The notes beneath the pieces are model-generated. The model did not search any database and had not been told where the DNA came from. It saw only the letters and a list, made by a program, of their open reading frames with translations. A DNA stretch of 35,047 bases from Clostridiaceae bacterium (GTDB taxonomy: Bacteria > Bacillota > Clostridia > Saccharofermentanales > DTU023), in contig DUNL01000274.1 in NCBI GenBank assembly GCA_012839385.1, positions 1-35,047 of the forward strand, written 5' to 3'. This document shows positions 7,052-17,198 of the stretch, piece by piece. Made by a program: the position numbers and the translations under genes. Numbering within the stretch: position 1 is the first letter of the stretch; each line of letters opens with the position of its first letter.

Positions 7052-7068
7052 GGCTAAGAGAATTAGCC
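7052..7068 (-). repeat. Inverted repeat just past the murE stop codon
   Basis: GGCTAA (7052-7057) and TTAGCC (7063-7068) form a 6-bp stem with a 5-nt loop, 11 nt past the murE stop. On the murE strand no U-run follows, so it may be an RNA 3'-end hairpin rather than an intrinsic terminator. Confidence 0.35.
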
Positions 7069-7079
7069 TTCGACAAGAA

Positions 7080-8588
7080 TTAAAGTTGATTATCATATTC
7101 AGCGATTAACTCGCGGGCAATCGAAATGTCAGATTGGACAGTTTCGTGTACACTGCCGCGTAGTTGGCTGGTTTCATTTCCTTTTCCTAAGATTAACAAC
7201 AAGGTTTTGTCCTCAGCGTTTTGGAAAGCAGTTTTAATTGCCTCTTTGCGGTCAGGTATTATTGTGTACCGGCCTCCCGCAGTTTCAATGAAATGCCCTA
7301 TTTCTTTGGATATATCCTCAACTTTCTCGAATCTGGGGTCCTCTTCCGTGAGATAAATATAGTCGGCAGACGCGCCGGCCACCGTTCCTAAATCTTGCCT
7401 ACGGCTGATACCTTTGGCTCCCGGACAGCCGAAGATAGCAATATGTTTGTGATCAGGAAAGTCATCTCGCACGGTAGCGAATAGTTCTTGGAAGGAGAGT
7501 TTATTATGGGCGTAGTCTACTAGAACAATGATCTTTCTGTCCAGGGTGGTGAAAAGTTCCATCCGTCCTGGGACATAAGCATTCTCGACCCCTTTTTGCA
7601 TGAATTCAACCGGGCAGCGTAGCCAGTTGGCGATACTGATAGCGGCCAAAGCGTTGTCTACATTAAACCGGCCGGGCATATTAATTCTAAAGGGGAAAAT
7701 ATACTCGGCCAGTTTAACTTTAAAGACATAGCCGGGATCAACGCGCCGGATATCCGCCGAGAAAATATCGGCCTTTTTATTATAGGAAGAATAATAGCGA
7801 ATACGATTGTTTTCTAATCTCGCGGCTGCGGCAATGCGCTCTATCTCTCTAATATTGAGATTTAATACCGACTTATCCGTGAGTTTAAAAATCCTTAATT
7901 TAGCCGCCAGGTAGTCTTCGTAATCAGGGTGCTCAATCGGACTGATATGATCTTCGGAAAGATTGAGAAAAGCTGCTACCGCCAGCCTGATACCATCCAT
8001 ACGATTATATTTTAGACCCTGTGAACTAACCTCCATCACAAGATACTTTATTCCCTGACTACGAGCGTTATGTAGGTATCTATACAAATCCATAGCTTCA
8101 GGCGTGGTTAAATGCGACTCAAATTTTGCTACACCGTCATAGGTCTCTATAGTTGAGACGAACGCTACCGCGGGTAGTCCCGACTCCTCCTGCCATAGGT
8201 TTAGCATCTCCCGCAACATATAAAGTGTGGTGGATTTGCCCTTGGTCCCTGTGATGCCGATAATATCAATATCTTTTTCCGGATGATTGTAGTAACGTTG
8301 AGCCAGGATCGGCATGGCCTCGCGTACATCGCTGACCAGGATATGGGGCAGATCTACAGGGTAAGCGCGTTCGGCAATATAAGCTATGGCTCCTTTATCT
8401 CTAGCCTGTACCAGATAGTTTTCCTTAAAGGCGGCACCTTTGCAGACAAAAAGGCTACCCGGCTTAACTATTCGGGAATCATAAGAAAGACCTGTAATCC
8501 GAGGATCATCAGCTATTTTTTTGCCAGTTATCAGACCTGTGAGATCACCTACATATTGTGAAAGAGTATAGCGCGTAAGTTCGGGCAT
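7080..8588 (-). CDS. murE: MurE-type UDP-N-acetylmuramyl peptide ligase
   Basis: 502-residue ATP-dependent Mur ligase that adds the third amino acid to UDP-MurNAc-L-Ala-D-Glu in the cytoplasm. The P-loop GITGTKGKST is at 111-120, followed by TTPEAMDLY (161-169), EVSSQGL (186-192), a candidate carbamylated lysine K230 (LAAKLRIF), GRMELF (341-346) and VDYAHN (357-362). The amino-acid selectivity motif reads EDPR (416-419) where meso-diaminopimelate enzymes have DNPR; the key Arg is kept, so diaminopimelate is the likely substrate, but the Asn to Asp change makes this less certain. GGAGGAAT precedes the ATG. It stands alone, facing the TOMM operon and divergent from a phosphoglycerol transferase gene, not in an mra/mur cluster, so it may be a paralogue. 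Confidence 0.87.
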   Translation of the reverse strand: MPELTRYTLSQYVGDLTGLITGKKIADDPRITGLSYDSRIVKPGSLFVCKGAAFKENYLVQARDKGAIAYIAERAYPVDLPHILVSDVREAMPILAQRYYNHPEKDIDIIGITGTKGKSTTLYMLREMLNLWQEESGLPAVAFVSTIETYDGVAKFESHLTTPEAMDLYRYLHNARSQGIKYLVMEVSSQGLKYNRMDGIRLAVAAFLNLSEDHISPIEHPDYEDYLAAKLRIFKLTDKSVLNLNIREIERIAAAARLENNRIRYYSSYNKKADIFSADIRRVDPGYVFKVKLAEYIFPFRINMPGRFNVDNALAAISIANWLRCPVEFMQKGVENAYVPGRMELFTTLDRKIIVLVDYAHNKLSFQELFATVRDDFPDHKHIAIFGCPGAKGISRRQDLGTVAGASADYIYLTEEDPRFEKVEDISKEIGHFIETAGGRYTIIPDRKEAIKTAFQNAEDKTLLLILGKGNETSQLRGSVHETVQSDISIARELIAEYDNQL

Positions 8589-8616
8589 ATAATTCCTCCG
8601 CTTCAGACCTGATTAA

Positions 8617-8625
8617 ATCATAGCA
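8617..8625 (-). promoter_or_regulatory. Extended -10 promoter candidate for murE
   Basis: On the minus strand TGC-TATGAT forms an extended -10 element 28-36 nt upstream of the murE ATG. No good -35 is visible. The intergenic stretch 8589-8812 otherwise holds the divergent promoter and hairpin listed next. Confidence 0.35.
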
Positions 8626-8709
8626 TGCCCAAGCGGACGGAGCGAATAATTTACTGCAATATTTACGAACAATGAGGGCTAAAAATGTAGGCAGTTAGCG
8701 ATTAATTTC

Positions 8710-8738
8710 TTGTACCTGGTCAGGGGTTATGGTAGACT
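8710..8738 (+). promoter_or_regulatory. Promoter candidate for the phosphoglycerol transferase gene
   Basis: TTGTAC (8710-8715) and TAGACT (8733-8738) are separated by 17 bp. RNA would start near 8745 and carry a small hairpin, TCTTCC (8752-8757) with GGAAGA (8763-8768), before the ATG at 8813. Confidence 0.4.
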
Positions 8739-8812
8739 GACCGGGCTGTAATCTTCCCTTTCGGAAGAGGTGTCGCATCGCGCGTAGCAGCTGGAAATGG
8801 GGCGAGTGGCAT

Positions 8813-10360
8813 ATGTCTGAACATGCACAAACAAATTCTACCCAAGCTGTAGCAGTTACAGAACGGAAAAAACAACCTAATCTTAAATTAAGGGCAGTTA
8901 TTAAGATTATCTTTTTTCTGGCTCTGGCCGTGTTGGTTTTCTTGACCTTTTGGGCAGTTACCACTTATGATGATTTGAATCTCAGTGAGATTGTATACCA
9001 TTTGCACCTGCCAATGGGTGGCGCGGGCGGTGGTATAACTCTCAATGCCGCACTATGGACATTGATTCCCGCCTTTTTGTCTACAGCTTTGTTCGCGATT
9101 CTTGTTTGGCCGCTGGTTGATAATTCACAGGCAACACTCGCTATTCGCAAGAGGTTTCGATGGAAGACTTGGCTAGTTCGCGGCTCGGTCATTCTATTAC
9201 TTGCTGTCGAGCTCTTCATGGTCGAGTATTTTCTAGATATTACAGACTTTATAAGTGCTCAGTTTACTCATTCTACTTTTATTGAAGACAATTTTGTTGA
9301 CCCTAAGGAAGTAAAGTTAGTAGCTCCTGACAATAAGAGGAACCTGATCTTTATCTATTTGGAGTCCGTTGAGTCTACTTATATGGACCGCGAAGCAGGT
9401 GGTTCTATGGATGGGAATCGATTGGAAAATTTAACGCGATTGGCTCTTGAAAATATTAATTTCTCTCATCATGAAAAATTGGGCGGTTTCAGGAACAGCG
9501 TCGGTACCAGTTGGACGGTTGGAGCTTGTTTCGGAGCTACGACAGGGCTACCCTTGAAACTCCCACTTAAAGTCAATCTCTTAGCTGGTGTTAAAGACTT
9601 TTTCCCCGGTGTTACAGCACTGGGAGATATCCTTAAAGAAGAGGGCTATATAAATGTTTTGATGCTGGGTTGTGATTCCACCTTTGGTGGTCAAAGTATG
9701 TTCTATGATCAGCATGGGGATCATCTCATAAAAGATTACAATTACGCTAAAAAATCAGGACTGATTCCGCAGGATTATTTTGTCTTCTGGGGTTATGAGG
9801 ATTACAAGCTCTTTGATTTTGCTCGCAAAGAATTGACTAGCTTGGCTAAGAGAGAAAAGCCATTTTCATTTACTTTGTTTACCATGGATACTCACTTTGA
9901 GGACGGACATCTGTGTAAGTATTGTCCGGACAAATTTGCCGATAAGTATTCTAATGTTATTGCTTGTTCGGACAAACTGGCTACTGAGTTGGTGCGCTGG
10001 ATTCAGGAACAGGATTTCTATGAGAACACTACGGTCATAGTTGTTGGTGATCATCTAACTATGGATAAGGATTTTTGCCAAGACATCCCACGAGAGGAGA
10101 GAGCCATTTATAATTGTTTTCTTAATTCAGTTGTAAGACCCTACAAGACAAAAAATCGAGAGTTTATGGCCACAGATCTCTTCCCCACGACTTTAGCGGC
10201 TATGGGATATAAGATTGAGGGTGAACGCCTAGGATTGGGGACAAATCTATTTTCAAATCGCAAAACACTGGCAGAAGAGTTGGGTGTGGAGGAGTTGGAT
10301 GAGAAGTTTGAAGAACGTTCGGATTTTTACGAACAAAAATTTATTTTAAATCAGGAATAG
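8813..10360 (+). CDS. Membrane phosphoglycerol transferase (OpgB/LtaS-like, sulfatase fold)
   Basis: 515-residue protein with about three N-terminal membrane helices (28-51, 78-101, 119-141) and an extracellular alkaline-phosphatase/sulfatase-fold domain. Metal and nucleophile motifs are IYLESVES (E184), GTSWTVGACFGATTGLPL (candidate nucleophile threonine at 232 or 235), FTMDTHF (H361) and VVGDHLTM (D413, H414). The GT-W-T....GLPL block resembles OpgB (MdoB) more than LtaS, which has five helices. It likely transfers phosphoglycerol from phosphatidylglycerol to a cell-surface glycan or lipoteichoic acid-like polymer. The ribosome binding site is G-rich but weak. It is divergent from murE, fitting an envelope theme. 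Confidence 0.85.
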   Translation: MSEHAQTNSTQAVAVTERKKQPNLKLRAVIKIIFFLALAVLVFLTFWAVTTYDDLNLSEIVYHLHLPMGGAGGGITLNAALWTLIPAFLSTALFAILVWPLVDNSQATLAIRKRFRWKTWLVRGSVILLLAVELFMVEYFLDITDFISAQFTHSTFIEDNFVDPKEVKLVAPDNKRNLIFIYLESVESTYMDREAGGSMDGNRLENLTRLALENINFSHHEKLGGFRNSVGTSWTVGACFGATTGLPLKLPLKVNLLAGVKDFFPGVTALGDILKEEGYINVLMLGCDSTFGGQSMFYDQHGDHLIKDYNYAKKSGLIPQDYFVFWGYEDYKLFDFARKELTSLAKREKPFSFTLFTMDTHFEDGHLCKYCPDKFADKYSNVIACSDKLATELVRWIQEQDFYENTTVIVVGDHLTMDKDFCQDIPREERAIYNCFLNSVVRPYKTKNREFMATDLFPTTLAAMGYKIEGERLGLGTNLFSNRKTLAEELGVEELDEKFEERSDFYEQKFILNQE

Positions 10361-10489
10361 CCTTATTATTGTATAGTATTAGTGTATTTGTCAGTATTTA
10401 GTTATTGTGCTTCAGACATTGTTGACTGGTAATAGTTAATAATTTATTGGATAATAAGATTTTGAGTTCACTATAGGACTGGTATTAGA

Positions 10490-12919
10490 ATGAAAATATA
10501 TAATTTTGCGGAAATTGAAAAAAAATGGCAGGAGAATTGGGAAAAATCGCGAGTGTTTGAGGCGGAGCAGCCGACACTTCACGACAATCCGGAGAAACCG
10601 AAATACTATTGTCTGGTTGAATTTCCATATCCGTCAGGCCAGGGCTTACATGTCGGTCATCCGCGTAGCTATACGGCTCTGGACGCGATTGCGCGCAAGA
10701 AGCGCTTGCAGGGCTACAATGTACTTTACCCAATGGGTTGGGACGCATTTGGCTTGCCAACGGAAAATTATGCCATTGCTACTAATATTCACCCGGCCAA
10801 GGTTACCGCGGACAATATTGCCAGCTTCAAGAAACAACTAAAAAGCCTAGGCTTTTCCTTCACCTGGGAACGTGAGATCAATACGACTGATCCCGAGTAC
10901 TATCGTTGGACACAATGGATATTTCTCCAACTCTATAAACATGGTCTGGCTTACAAAAAAGCTATGAATGTTAACTGGTGTCCTTCCTGTAAAGTAGTTT
11001 TAGCCAATGAGGAAGTAGTTGATGGTTCCTGTGAGCGTTGTCATACCGATGTGACTCATAAAGTTAAGAGCCAATGGATGCTCAAAATTACTGAATATGC
11101 CGACAAACTACTTGACGGTCTTGACAATTTAGATTTTATCGAGCGCGTAAAATTGCAACAACGTAATTGGATTGGTCGTTCCCACGGCATGGACATTAAT
11201 TTTAAGACTACCAGTGGGGATATTTTGACAGTGTATACCACACGCGCGGATACACTTTGGGGAGCTACTTATATGGTGCTCTCGCCTGAATTGCCGCTAT
11301 TAGAGGAATGGATCAACAAGGGTCTGCTATCAAATGTAGACGAGATCAAAAGTTACCAGCGCCAGGCCGCTCGCAAATCTGAATTTGAGCGTTCGCAGCT
11401 GATTCGTGAGAAAACAGGAGTTTGTCTGCGAGGAGTAAGTGGAATAAATCCTGTTACGGGAAGTGAAATCCCGATCTTTATATCTGACTATGTACTGGCC
11501 ACTTATGGTACTGGCGCTATTATGGCAGTGCCGGGGCATGATACCAGAGATTATGAATTTGCCAAAACTTTTGATCTGCCGATAATTGAAGTGGTTGCCG
11601 GTGGTGATATTTCTCAAGAACCATATCTGGATATTGACGAAGGCGTATTGATTAATTCCGGCTTCATTACCGGTCTTTCTGTCAGGGAAGGCGCGGAAAA
11701 AGTAATGTCCTGGTTGGAGGAGCGGGGCCTGGGTGTTCGCAAAACTAACTATAAGCTCCGAGACTGGGTTTTCTCACGGCAGCGCTATTGGGGAGAACCG
11801 ATACCCATGGTTCATTGTAATAAATGTGGTTGGCAACCCTTACCTGAGTCTGAGTTACCTCTGGTCCTGCCTGAAATACGTTCATATGAATTGTCCGATA
11901 CAGGAGAATCACCCCTGGCGCTACTTGAGGATTGGGTTAACACCTCCTGCCCCAAGTGTGGTGGTCCGGCTGAACGTGAAACAGACACCATGCCTCAGTG
12001 GGCCGGCTCATCCTGGTACTTTATCCGTTTCGCGGATCCTTTTTGTAAGACAGGAATTGCCTCCAAAGAAGCGATGGACTATTGGCTCCCTGTCGATTGG
12101 TACAATGGTGGAATGGAGCATACGACCCTTCATTTGCTATACAGTCGCTTCTGGTATCTTTTCCTTCATGACATCGGTGTAGTGCCCGGTTCCGAACCCT
12201 ATTTGAAACGGACATCTCATGGTATGATTTTGGGTGAAAACGGCGAGAAAATGTCTAAATCTCGTGGTAATGTCGTTAATCCCGACGACATCGTACAAGA
12301 GTATGGCGCAGACACCTTACGTATGTATGAATTGTTTATCGGAGACTTTGAAAAACCGGCGCCTTGGAACACTAGTTCCATTAGAGGTGTTAGCCGTTTT
12401 GTCGAGCGAGTTTGGTCTTTACAGGAAAAGGTTATTCCCGGTGACGAATATCGGGAAGAAACAGAAACCTTGATGCATCAGACTATACGTAAAGTTTCTC
12501 AAGATACCGACGCTCTGAAAGCTAATACGGCAATTGCTCAGCTTATGACTTTGGTTAACCGTTTCTATGAGTTAGGATCAGTTAATTATGTGGAGTACAG
12601 GACATTGTTAATACTACTAAATATATTCGCGCCACATGTTACTGAGGAATTATGGGAAATTATGAAATATGGAGATCAGATAACTGATCAGACATGGCCA
12701 AGCTGGGAAGAGGCGCTCACAGTTGAGCAGACCGTAGAGATCGCGATACAGGTAAATGGTAGAATCAGGGCTAGAATTGACTTGCCACATGATATCAATC
12801 GTGAAGATGCCATTGCTAAAGCCAAAGCAGAGGAAGTAATTAGTAAGGAACTTCAGGGTAAGCAAATAATTAAAGAGATTTTTGTGCCCGGAAGTCTGAT
12901 CAATCTAGTTGTAAAATAA
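10490..12919 (+). CDS. leuS: Leucyl-tRNA synthetase
   Basis: 809-residue class I aminoacyl-tRNA synthetase, full length. HIGH motif is HVGH (54-57) in PYPSGQGLHVGHPRSY; KMSKS is exact (587-591, GEKMSKSRGN). The CP1 editing domain is recognisable by TLWGATYMVLSPE and YGTGAIMAVPGHDTRD, the latter with the aspartate that anchors the leucyl amino group in editing. Cysteine pairs (CPSC...CERC, CPKC) mark zinc-ribbon insertions. The ribosome binding site (AGGA) is weak. The 129-nt leader contains no T-box: the TGGNACCGCG-type sequence is absent. A TTGACT at 10422 with TATTGG 17 bp later is only a weak promoter candidate. Confidence 0.97.
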   Translation: MKIYNFAEIEKKWQENWEKSRVFEAEQPTLHDNPEKPKYYCLVEFPYPSGQGLHVGHPRSYTALDAIARKKRLQGYNVLYPMGWDAFGLPTENYAIATNIHPAKVTADNIASFKKQLKSLGFSFTWEREINTTDPEYYRWTQWIFLQLYKHGLAYKKAMNVNWCPSCKVVLANEEVVDGSCERCHTDVTHKVKSQWMLKITEYADKLLDGLDNLDFIERVKLQQRNWIGRSHGMDINFKTTSGDILTVYTTRADTLWGATYMVLSPELPLLEEWINKGLLSNVDEIKSYQRQAARKSEFERSQLIREKTGVCLRGVSGINPVTGSEIPIFISDYVLATYGTGAIMAVPGHDTRDYEFAKTFDLPIIEVVAGGDISQEPYLDIDEGVLINSGFITGLSVREGAEKVMSWLEERGLGVRKTNYKLRDWVFSRQRYWGEPIPMVHCNKCGWQPLPESELPLVLPEIRSYELSDTGESPLALLEDWVNTSCPKCGGPAERETDTMPQWAGSSWYFIRFADPFCKTGIASKEAMDYWLPVDWYNGGMEHTTLHLLYSRFWYLFLHDIGVVPGSEPYLKRTSHGMILGENGEKMSKSRGNVVNPDDIVQEYGADTLRMYELFIGDFEKPAPWNTSSIRGVSRFVERVWSLQEKVIPGDEYREETETLMHQTIRKVSQDTDALKANTAIAQLMTLVNRFYELGSVNYVEYRTLLILLNIFAPHVTEELWEIMKYGDQITDQTWPSWEEALTVEQTVEIAIQVNGRIRARIDLPHDINREDAIAKAKAEEVISKELQGKQIIKEIFVPGSLINLVVK

Positions 12920-12975
12920 CAGTATTAACTTGCGGCTTGAACAGCTTGCCAGATAATAAATAATTGAGGTAATAA

Positions 12976-15024
12976 ATGCAAATCATAAAGGGTAGATCTT
13001 GGTTTAAAGCACGTAGTTACAGAACTTTGAACGAGATGATCGCGGACATTTGTAGCCGTTATCCTGACAATGCTTGTGTACGTTACCGTATCAACCCACA
13101 AGATGAAACAATAACAGTGCGTTATCGTCAATTGCAGTCTGATATTCTTGCTCTGCAATACGCGTTGCGTGGTCTTGATATTAAGAACGGTAAAATTGCC
13201 ATCATAGGCGAGAATAGCTATTTTTGGATTCTGTCTTATTACGCGGCTGTTTTTGGAGCCGGGACTGTTGTTCCGCTTGATCGTATGCTTAAAAGTCCTG
13301 AAATTGCTTCCCTGATTAAACGAGCCGAAGTCGACCTGATTTTCTACGACGCGTCATTTCACGATACCATTTCTGAAATTGCCGCCTCTCAGGATACGCT
13401 AAAAACTCTAGTCATGATGCAGCAAGGACGTGTCCGGGATAAAGAGCGGCAGAGAATTACCGCTTCTTTGCAAAAACCCGGAAGTCAAGTGACTGTGACG
13501 GAAAACTCTGTAGAAGAAGCTGTACCAAGCCCAGATTTTGCGCATTACAGTTTTGAAGATTTTATAGCTTATGGTTATGCGGAAATGGAGCAAGCTGCTG
13601 TCAGTTTGCGTTTAGGCGAAGTATCAAAACAGCTTGAGGTCAAGACTGATGGTGAGGAAAAAACTCCTGTGCTCGGAGATCTACGTTATTTATTTGATAG
13701 CTTCGGCTATCATTTACCACCTTCACCTTATGAAGAGCCTGATCCGGAGGACAGTGTGGTTCTGATCTTTACCTCGGGAACTACCGCTATGGCTAAGGGA
13801 GTTTTGCTAAGTCATCGCGCCCTGACATCTGATTTAAAAGCGCTGGGTGGGGTGGTCGACTTTGATGACGGCCTAAGGTCTCTTTCCATCTTACCTCTGC
13901 ACCATGCTTTCGAGAATACTTGCGGCCTACTCTGTGTTATGTATTACGGTGGCTGTATCCATATCTGTGACGGTCTTCGTTATATTCAAAAGAACGCTAA
14001 AGAATATGAAGTAGATATAGTGATTGGAGTGCCGGCGATTTTTGACGCCTTTTATAACCGTGTGCAATCGGTTCTTAAAAAAGAAGGTAAAGAAAAGATC
14101 GTACAACGTATGATCAAGATTTCGCGTATTTTACGCAAAGTAGGTATTGATCTGAGAAGAGTCTTCTTTAAGCAGATTTTAGCGGCTTTTGGTGGACGAT
14201 TTTGGATCGGCATTGCCGGGGGGGCTGCTCTAAACAAAGATGTCATTACTTTTTTTGATGATATAGGTATTCGTGTAATTGAAGGTTATGGTTTGACGGA
14301 AACCGCTCCTGTAGCCGCCGGTTGTAATTTACGTGTTTTTAAGCCGGGCACGGTAGGACATCCTTTGGCAGGTATTGAAATTGCAATTGATAGTGACGTA
14401 TCAGGAGAGCCGGGAGAGATTTTGATTCGCGGTCCGATACTAATGAACGGCTATCACAATGATCCTGAGGCTACGTCTGAAGCTATTGATGAGGAAGGTT
14501 GGTTTCATACCGGAGACTTAGGTACTATAAACTCTATTGACAATACCATTACTATTACTGGGCGTCTTAAATCAATGATAGTTCTGGAGTCCGGGAAAAA
14601 GATTTTCCCGGAAGAGATAGAAGCTGTTCTTAACAGTCACGCCTTTATCAAGGACACAATGGTCTACGGCTTGGAAGGCAATCGAGGGGATACAGTTATC
14701 AGCGCTAAAATAGTGTTGGATGAGGAAAAACTGGCGGCCTTGGAGGAGTCAGGAGATAATCTGACAATTCGTGAACGTCTGGATGAAGTTATTAACAAAA
14801 TTAACTCGCAATTGCCCTCGTTTAAGACAATTAGGACTTATTTTTACAGTACTAAAGATATGGTGCAGACAACGACCATGAAAGTAAAGCGTAATGTAGA
14901 GATTGAAAAAATAAAGAAATTTATGGCGAAACATAAATTGCGCTGGCGTGATCTCAACGGCTTAAATTTTGATGAGATTGAAACTATGAATGAGGCGGAG
15001 CTTACAGCGCTGATAAATGAGTAG
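12976..15024 (+). CDS. AMP-binding enzyme, long-chain acyl-CoA synthetase-like
   Basis: 682-residue ANL-superfamily enzyme that activates a carboxylate, probably a fatty acid, with ATP and passes it to CoA or another thiol. The P-loop is TSGTTAMAKG from T266; GYGLTETAP starts at G437; GWFHTGDLG (508-516) contains the AMP-ribose Asp514, followed by the hinge TGRLKSMIVLESGKKIFPEE. A stretch of about 90 residues (about 155-245), rich in charged residues, separates the N-terminal lobe from the P-loop. The C terminus has an acidic helix (NFDEIETMNEAEL) that could dock a carrier protein; this last point is inference. TTGAGGT precedes the ATG. Substrate cannot be read from sequence. Confidence 0.88.
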   Translation: MQIIKGRSWFKARSYRTLNEMIADICSRYPDNACVRYRINPQDETITVRYRQLQSDILALQYALRGLDIKNGKIAIIGENSYFWILSYYAAVFGAGTVVPLDRMLKSPEIASLIKRAEVDLIFYDASFHDTISEIAASQDTLKTLVMMQQGRVRDKERQRITASLQKPGSQVTVTENSVEEAVPSPDFAHYSFEDFIAYGYAEMEQAAVSLRLGEVSKQLEVKTDGEEKTPVLGDLRYLFDSFGYHLPPSPYEEPDPEDSVVLIFTSGTTAMAKGVLLSHRALTSDLKALGGVVDFDDGLRSLSILPLHHAFENTCGLLCVMYYGGCIHICDGLRYIQKNAKEYEVDIVIGVPAIFDAFYNRVQSVLKKEGKEKIVQRMIKISRILRKVGIDLRRVFFKQILAAFGGRFWIGIAGGAALNKDVITFFDDIGIRVIEGYGLTETAPVAAGCNLRVFKPGTVGHPLAGIEIAIDSDVSGEPGEILIRGPILMNGYHNDPEATSEAIDEEGWFHTGDLGTINSIDNTITITGRLKSMIVLESGKKIFPEEIEAVLNSHAFIKDTMVYGLEGNRGDTVISAKIVLDEEKLAALEESGDNLTIRERLDEVINKINSQLPSFKTIRTYFYSTKDMVQTTTMKVKRNVEIEKIKKFMAKHKLRWRDLNGLNFDEIETMNEAELTALINE

Positions 15025-15110
15025 ATAAGACATTAGGCTTGATCACTTGAGACTGCGCTTAGCAAATAAGACTAGCTATTGTTAGTATTAGTAATAAGAG
15101 AGGATAAGTG

Positions 15111-16178
15111 ATGGAAAAAATCATTCTGACCGGAGACCGCCCAACGGGTCGTTTGCACTTAGGCCATTATGTGGGCTCACTGAGAAGACGAGTCATCCTA
15201 CAGCAATCCGGAGATTATGCCGAGATATTTATTATGATTGCCGATGCCCAGGCATTGACAGATAATGCCGATAATCCGGGCAAAATAAGAGAGAGCATTT
15301 TAGAAGTAGCCACGGATTATTTGGCGGTTGGCTTGGATCCCGAGAAAACAACAATCTTAATCCAATCTCAGATTCCTGAGCTGTTTGAATTAACAGTTTA
15401 TTATATGAACTTAGTTACTGTATCTCGCTTAGAGCGTAATCCTACAGTAAAAACTGAAATCAAGGCCAGAGCTTTTGATCAAAGCGTACCGGTCGGTTTT
15501 TTTACTTATCCTATTAGTCAAGCAGCGGATATAACTGCTTTTCAAGCCACTACAGTTCCTGTGGGCGAAGATCAGATACCGATGTTGGAGCAGACGCGAG
15601 AAATAGTACATAAGTTTAATTCGGTCTATGGGCAAACTTTAGTAATGCCGGATATTCTCCTGCCGGAGAAGAAGCTTTGGGCCCGTTTGCCAGGAACTGA
15701 CGGTAAGGCCAAAATGTCCAAGTCTTTGGGCAACTGTATCTTCCTTTCCGACTCTGCCGTTGAGGTAAAAGAAAGAGTTATGAGTATGTATACAGACCCG
15801 GACCATATTCGCGTAACAGATCCTGGTAAGATCGAAGGAAATGTAGTTTTTACCTATCTGGACGCTTTTGTCGAAGACAGCCATTTCGCTGATTTTTGGC
15901 CTGATTACTCTAATTTAGATGAACTTAAAGCGCATTACAGGCGTGGGGGCCTAGGTGATGTTAAGGTTAAGCAATTCTTGAACCGAGTTTTAGATACTGA
16001 ATTGGAGCCGATCAGAGCAGAGAGGGCCAAATGGGAAAATAATATTAATGAGATAGTTGAAATTTTACATATAGGAACCAAAAAAGCACAGAAAAAAGCG
16101 GCTGAAACATTGCAGGCGGTTAAAGAGGCTATGCATATAGATTATTTTGGAAAGAGCTATTTAGGGGGCAATTGCTAA
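15111..16178 (+). CDS. trpS: Tryptophanyl-tRNA synthetase
   Basis: 355-residue class I synthetase. HIGH motif is HLGH (16-19) within [18 protein letters not shown], characteristic of TrpRS; KMSKS is exact (201-205, [11 protein letters not shown]). I choose ATG 15111 rather than GTG 15108 because AGAGGA (15099-15104) lies 6 nt upstream of the ATG but only 3 nt from the GTG. No T-box or trp leader is visible in the 86-nt gap upstream. Likely follows the acyl-CoA synthetase gene in a loose transcription unit. Confidence 0.96.
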   Translation: MEKIILTGDRPTGRLHLGHYVGSLRRRVILQQSGDYAEIFIMIADAQALTDNADNPGKIRESILEVATDYLAVGLDPEKTTILIQSQIPELFELTVYYMNLVTVSRLERNPTVKTEIKARAFDQSVPVGFFTYPISQAADITAFQATTVPVGEDQIPMLEQTREIVHKFNSVYGQTLVMPDILLPEKKLWARLPGTDGKAKMSKSLGNCIFLSDSAVEVKERVMSMYTDPDHIRVTDPGKIEGNVVFTYLDAFVEDSHFADFWPDYSNLDELKAHYRRGGLGDVKVKQFLNRVLDTELEPIRAERAKWENNINEIVEILHIGTKKAQKKAAETLQAVKEAMHIDYFGKSYLGGNC

Positions 16179-16268
16179 CCTGGATTTCTATATAGTAAAA
16201 TAAGAACGTAAATAAATTTAAATAAATCCAATTACTTTTGCGCTGTTGACACCTAAGAGGGAGGGTGA

Positions 16269-17198
16269 ATGAAACATCGTACAGCTGGGGCTGTGATAAT
16301 TTGCGTGATAACTTGTGTGATTTGGGGTTTTAGCTTCATGTTCACGCGTAATGTAGTTGTACGCATCAATTTTTTGTCTTTGTTGAGCTGGCGTTTCCTC
16401 ATAGCATTTATAGCTTTTTCGATATTATTGGTATGTGGAGTTTTCCAGATTAATCTCAAAGGAAAAAAACTGTGGCCATTAGTTTATATTGCTATCGCCG
16501 AACCAATCATTTTTTTCACTTTTGAATCAATGGGCTTGTACTTAACATCAACTACTGAATCTAGCCTGATGATCGCTACGATCCCAATAGTAGCCATGAT
16601 TGTAGGGATTCCCATCGCCAAGCAGATTCCTACCAAAAAACAGGCGGTGGCTATTGTACTCTCCGTAATCGGTGTCATGATAATTGTTCTTGGGCAAAGC
16701 AGAAGAATAGATTTTAATCTTCTGGGCTATTTTGTCCTCTTAATCGCGGTAATCAGTGGCGCTATCTTCTCCGCCCTGTCAGCCAGATATGATCAATACA
16801 CTAGCGTGGAAAAGAGTTTTGCTATGATTGTTCTTGGTATGATAGCCTTCGGCAGCGCGGCATTAGCCAGAAATCTGTATCTGGGCACGGTCAAAGAATG
16901 GCTGCTCTTACCCTTTCAAGATAAGCAGTTTTTAATTGCTATTTTATATCTGGGTTTACTGGCTTCAGTAGTAGGTTATGTTGGTCAACATTATAGTCTT
17001 TCCATTATTGGCTTAAATCGTAATGCGTCTTTTTCCGGAGTGATTACTCTTACCTCTGTTTTGGCTGGCGTGTTTATCTTAGGTGAGAAACTTAGTGTCA
17101 GTATGGTAGTTGGTGGTATCATTATTTTGGCAGGGGTGTATGGAGCCAATTACTTTACTCCGCAGAGAGAAAGTGAAAAAGTGATAGATAACGGATAG
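16269..17198 (+). CDS. EamA-family (DMT superfamily) transporter
   Basis: 309-residue membrane protein with about ten hydrophobic helices arranged as two EamA repeats (about 8-140 and 155-298). The N-terminal helix CVITCVIWGFSFMFTRNVV and the second-repeat LGLLASVVGYVGQHYSLSI / ILGEKLSVSMVVGGIIILAG patterns are typical of drug/metabolite exporters. GGGAGGGTG gives a strong ribosome binding site. The substrate cannot be inferred. It precedes the polyamine-type importer operon by 32 nt, so co-transcription is possible. Confidence 0.9.
   Translation: MKHRTAGAVIICVITCVIWGFSFMFTRNVVVRINFLSLLSWRFLIAFIAFSILLVCGVFQINLKGKKLWPLVYIAIAEPIIFFTFESMGLYLTSTTESSLMIATIPIVAMIVGIPIAKQIPTKKQAVAIVLSVIGVMIIVLGQSRRIDFNLLGYFVLLIAVISGAIFSALSARYDQYTSVEKSFAMIVLGMIAFGSAALARNLYLGTVKEWLLLPFQDKQFLIAILYLGLLASVVGYVGQHYSLSIIGLNRNASFSGVITLTSVLAGVFILGEKLSVSMVVGGIIILAGVYGANYFTPQRESEKVIDNG

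Noticed and set aside
8695-8964. Minus-strand open frame of 89 codons overlapping the start of the phosphoglycerol transferase
   Set aside because: It is antisense to a well-supported membrane protein, has no ribosome binding site and no family-like sequence.
10361-10489. T-box riboswitch before leuS
   Set aside because: Only 129 nt are available and neither the TGGNACCGCG T-box sequence nor a terminator is present. The same holds for the gap before trpS.
11733-12182. 149-codon plus-strand open frame within leuS
   Set aside because: Out-of-frame shadow of leucyl-tRNA synthetase, whose motifs continue through the same stretch.
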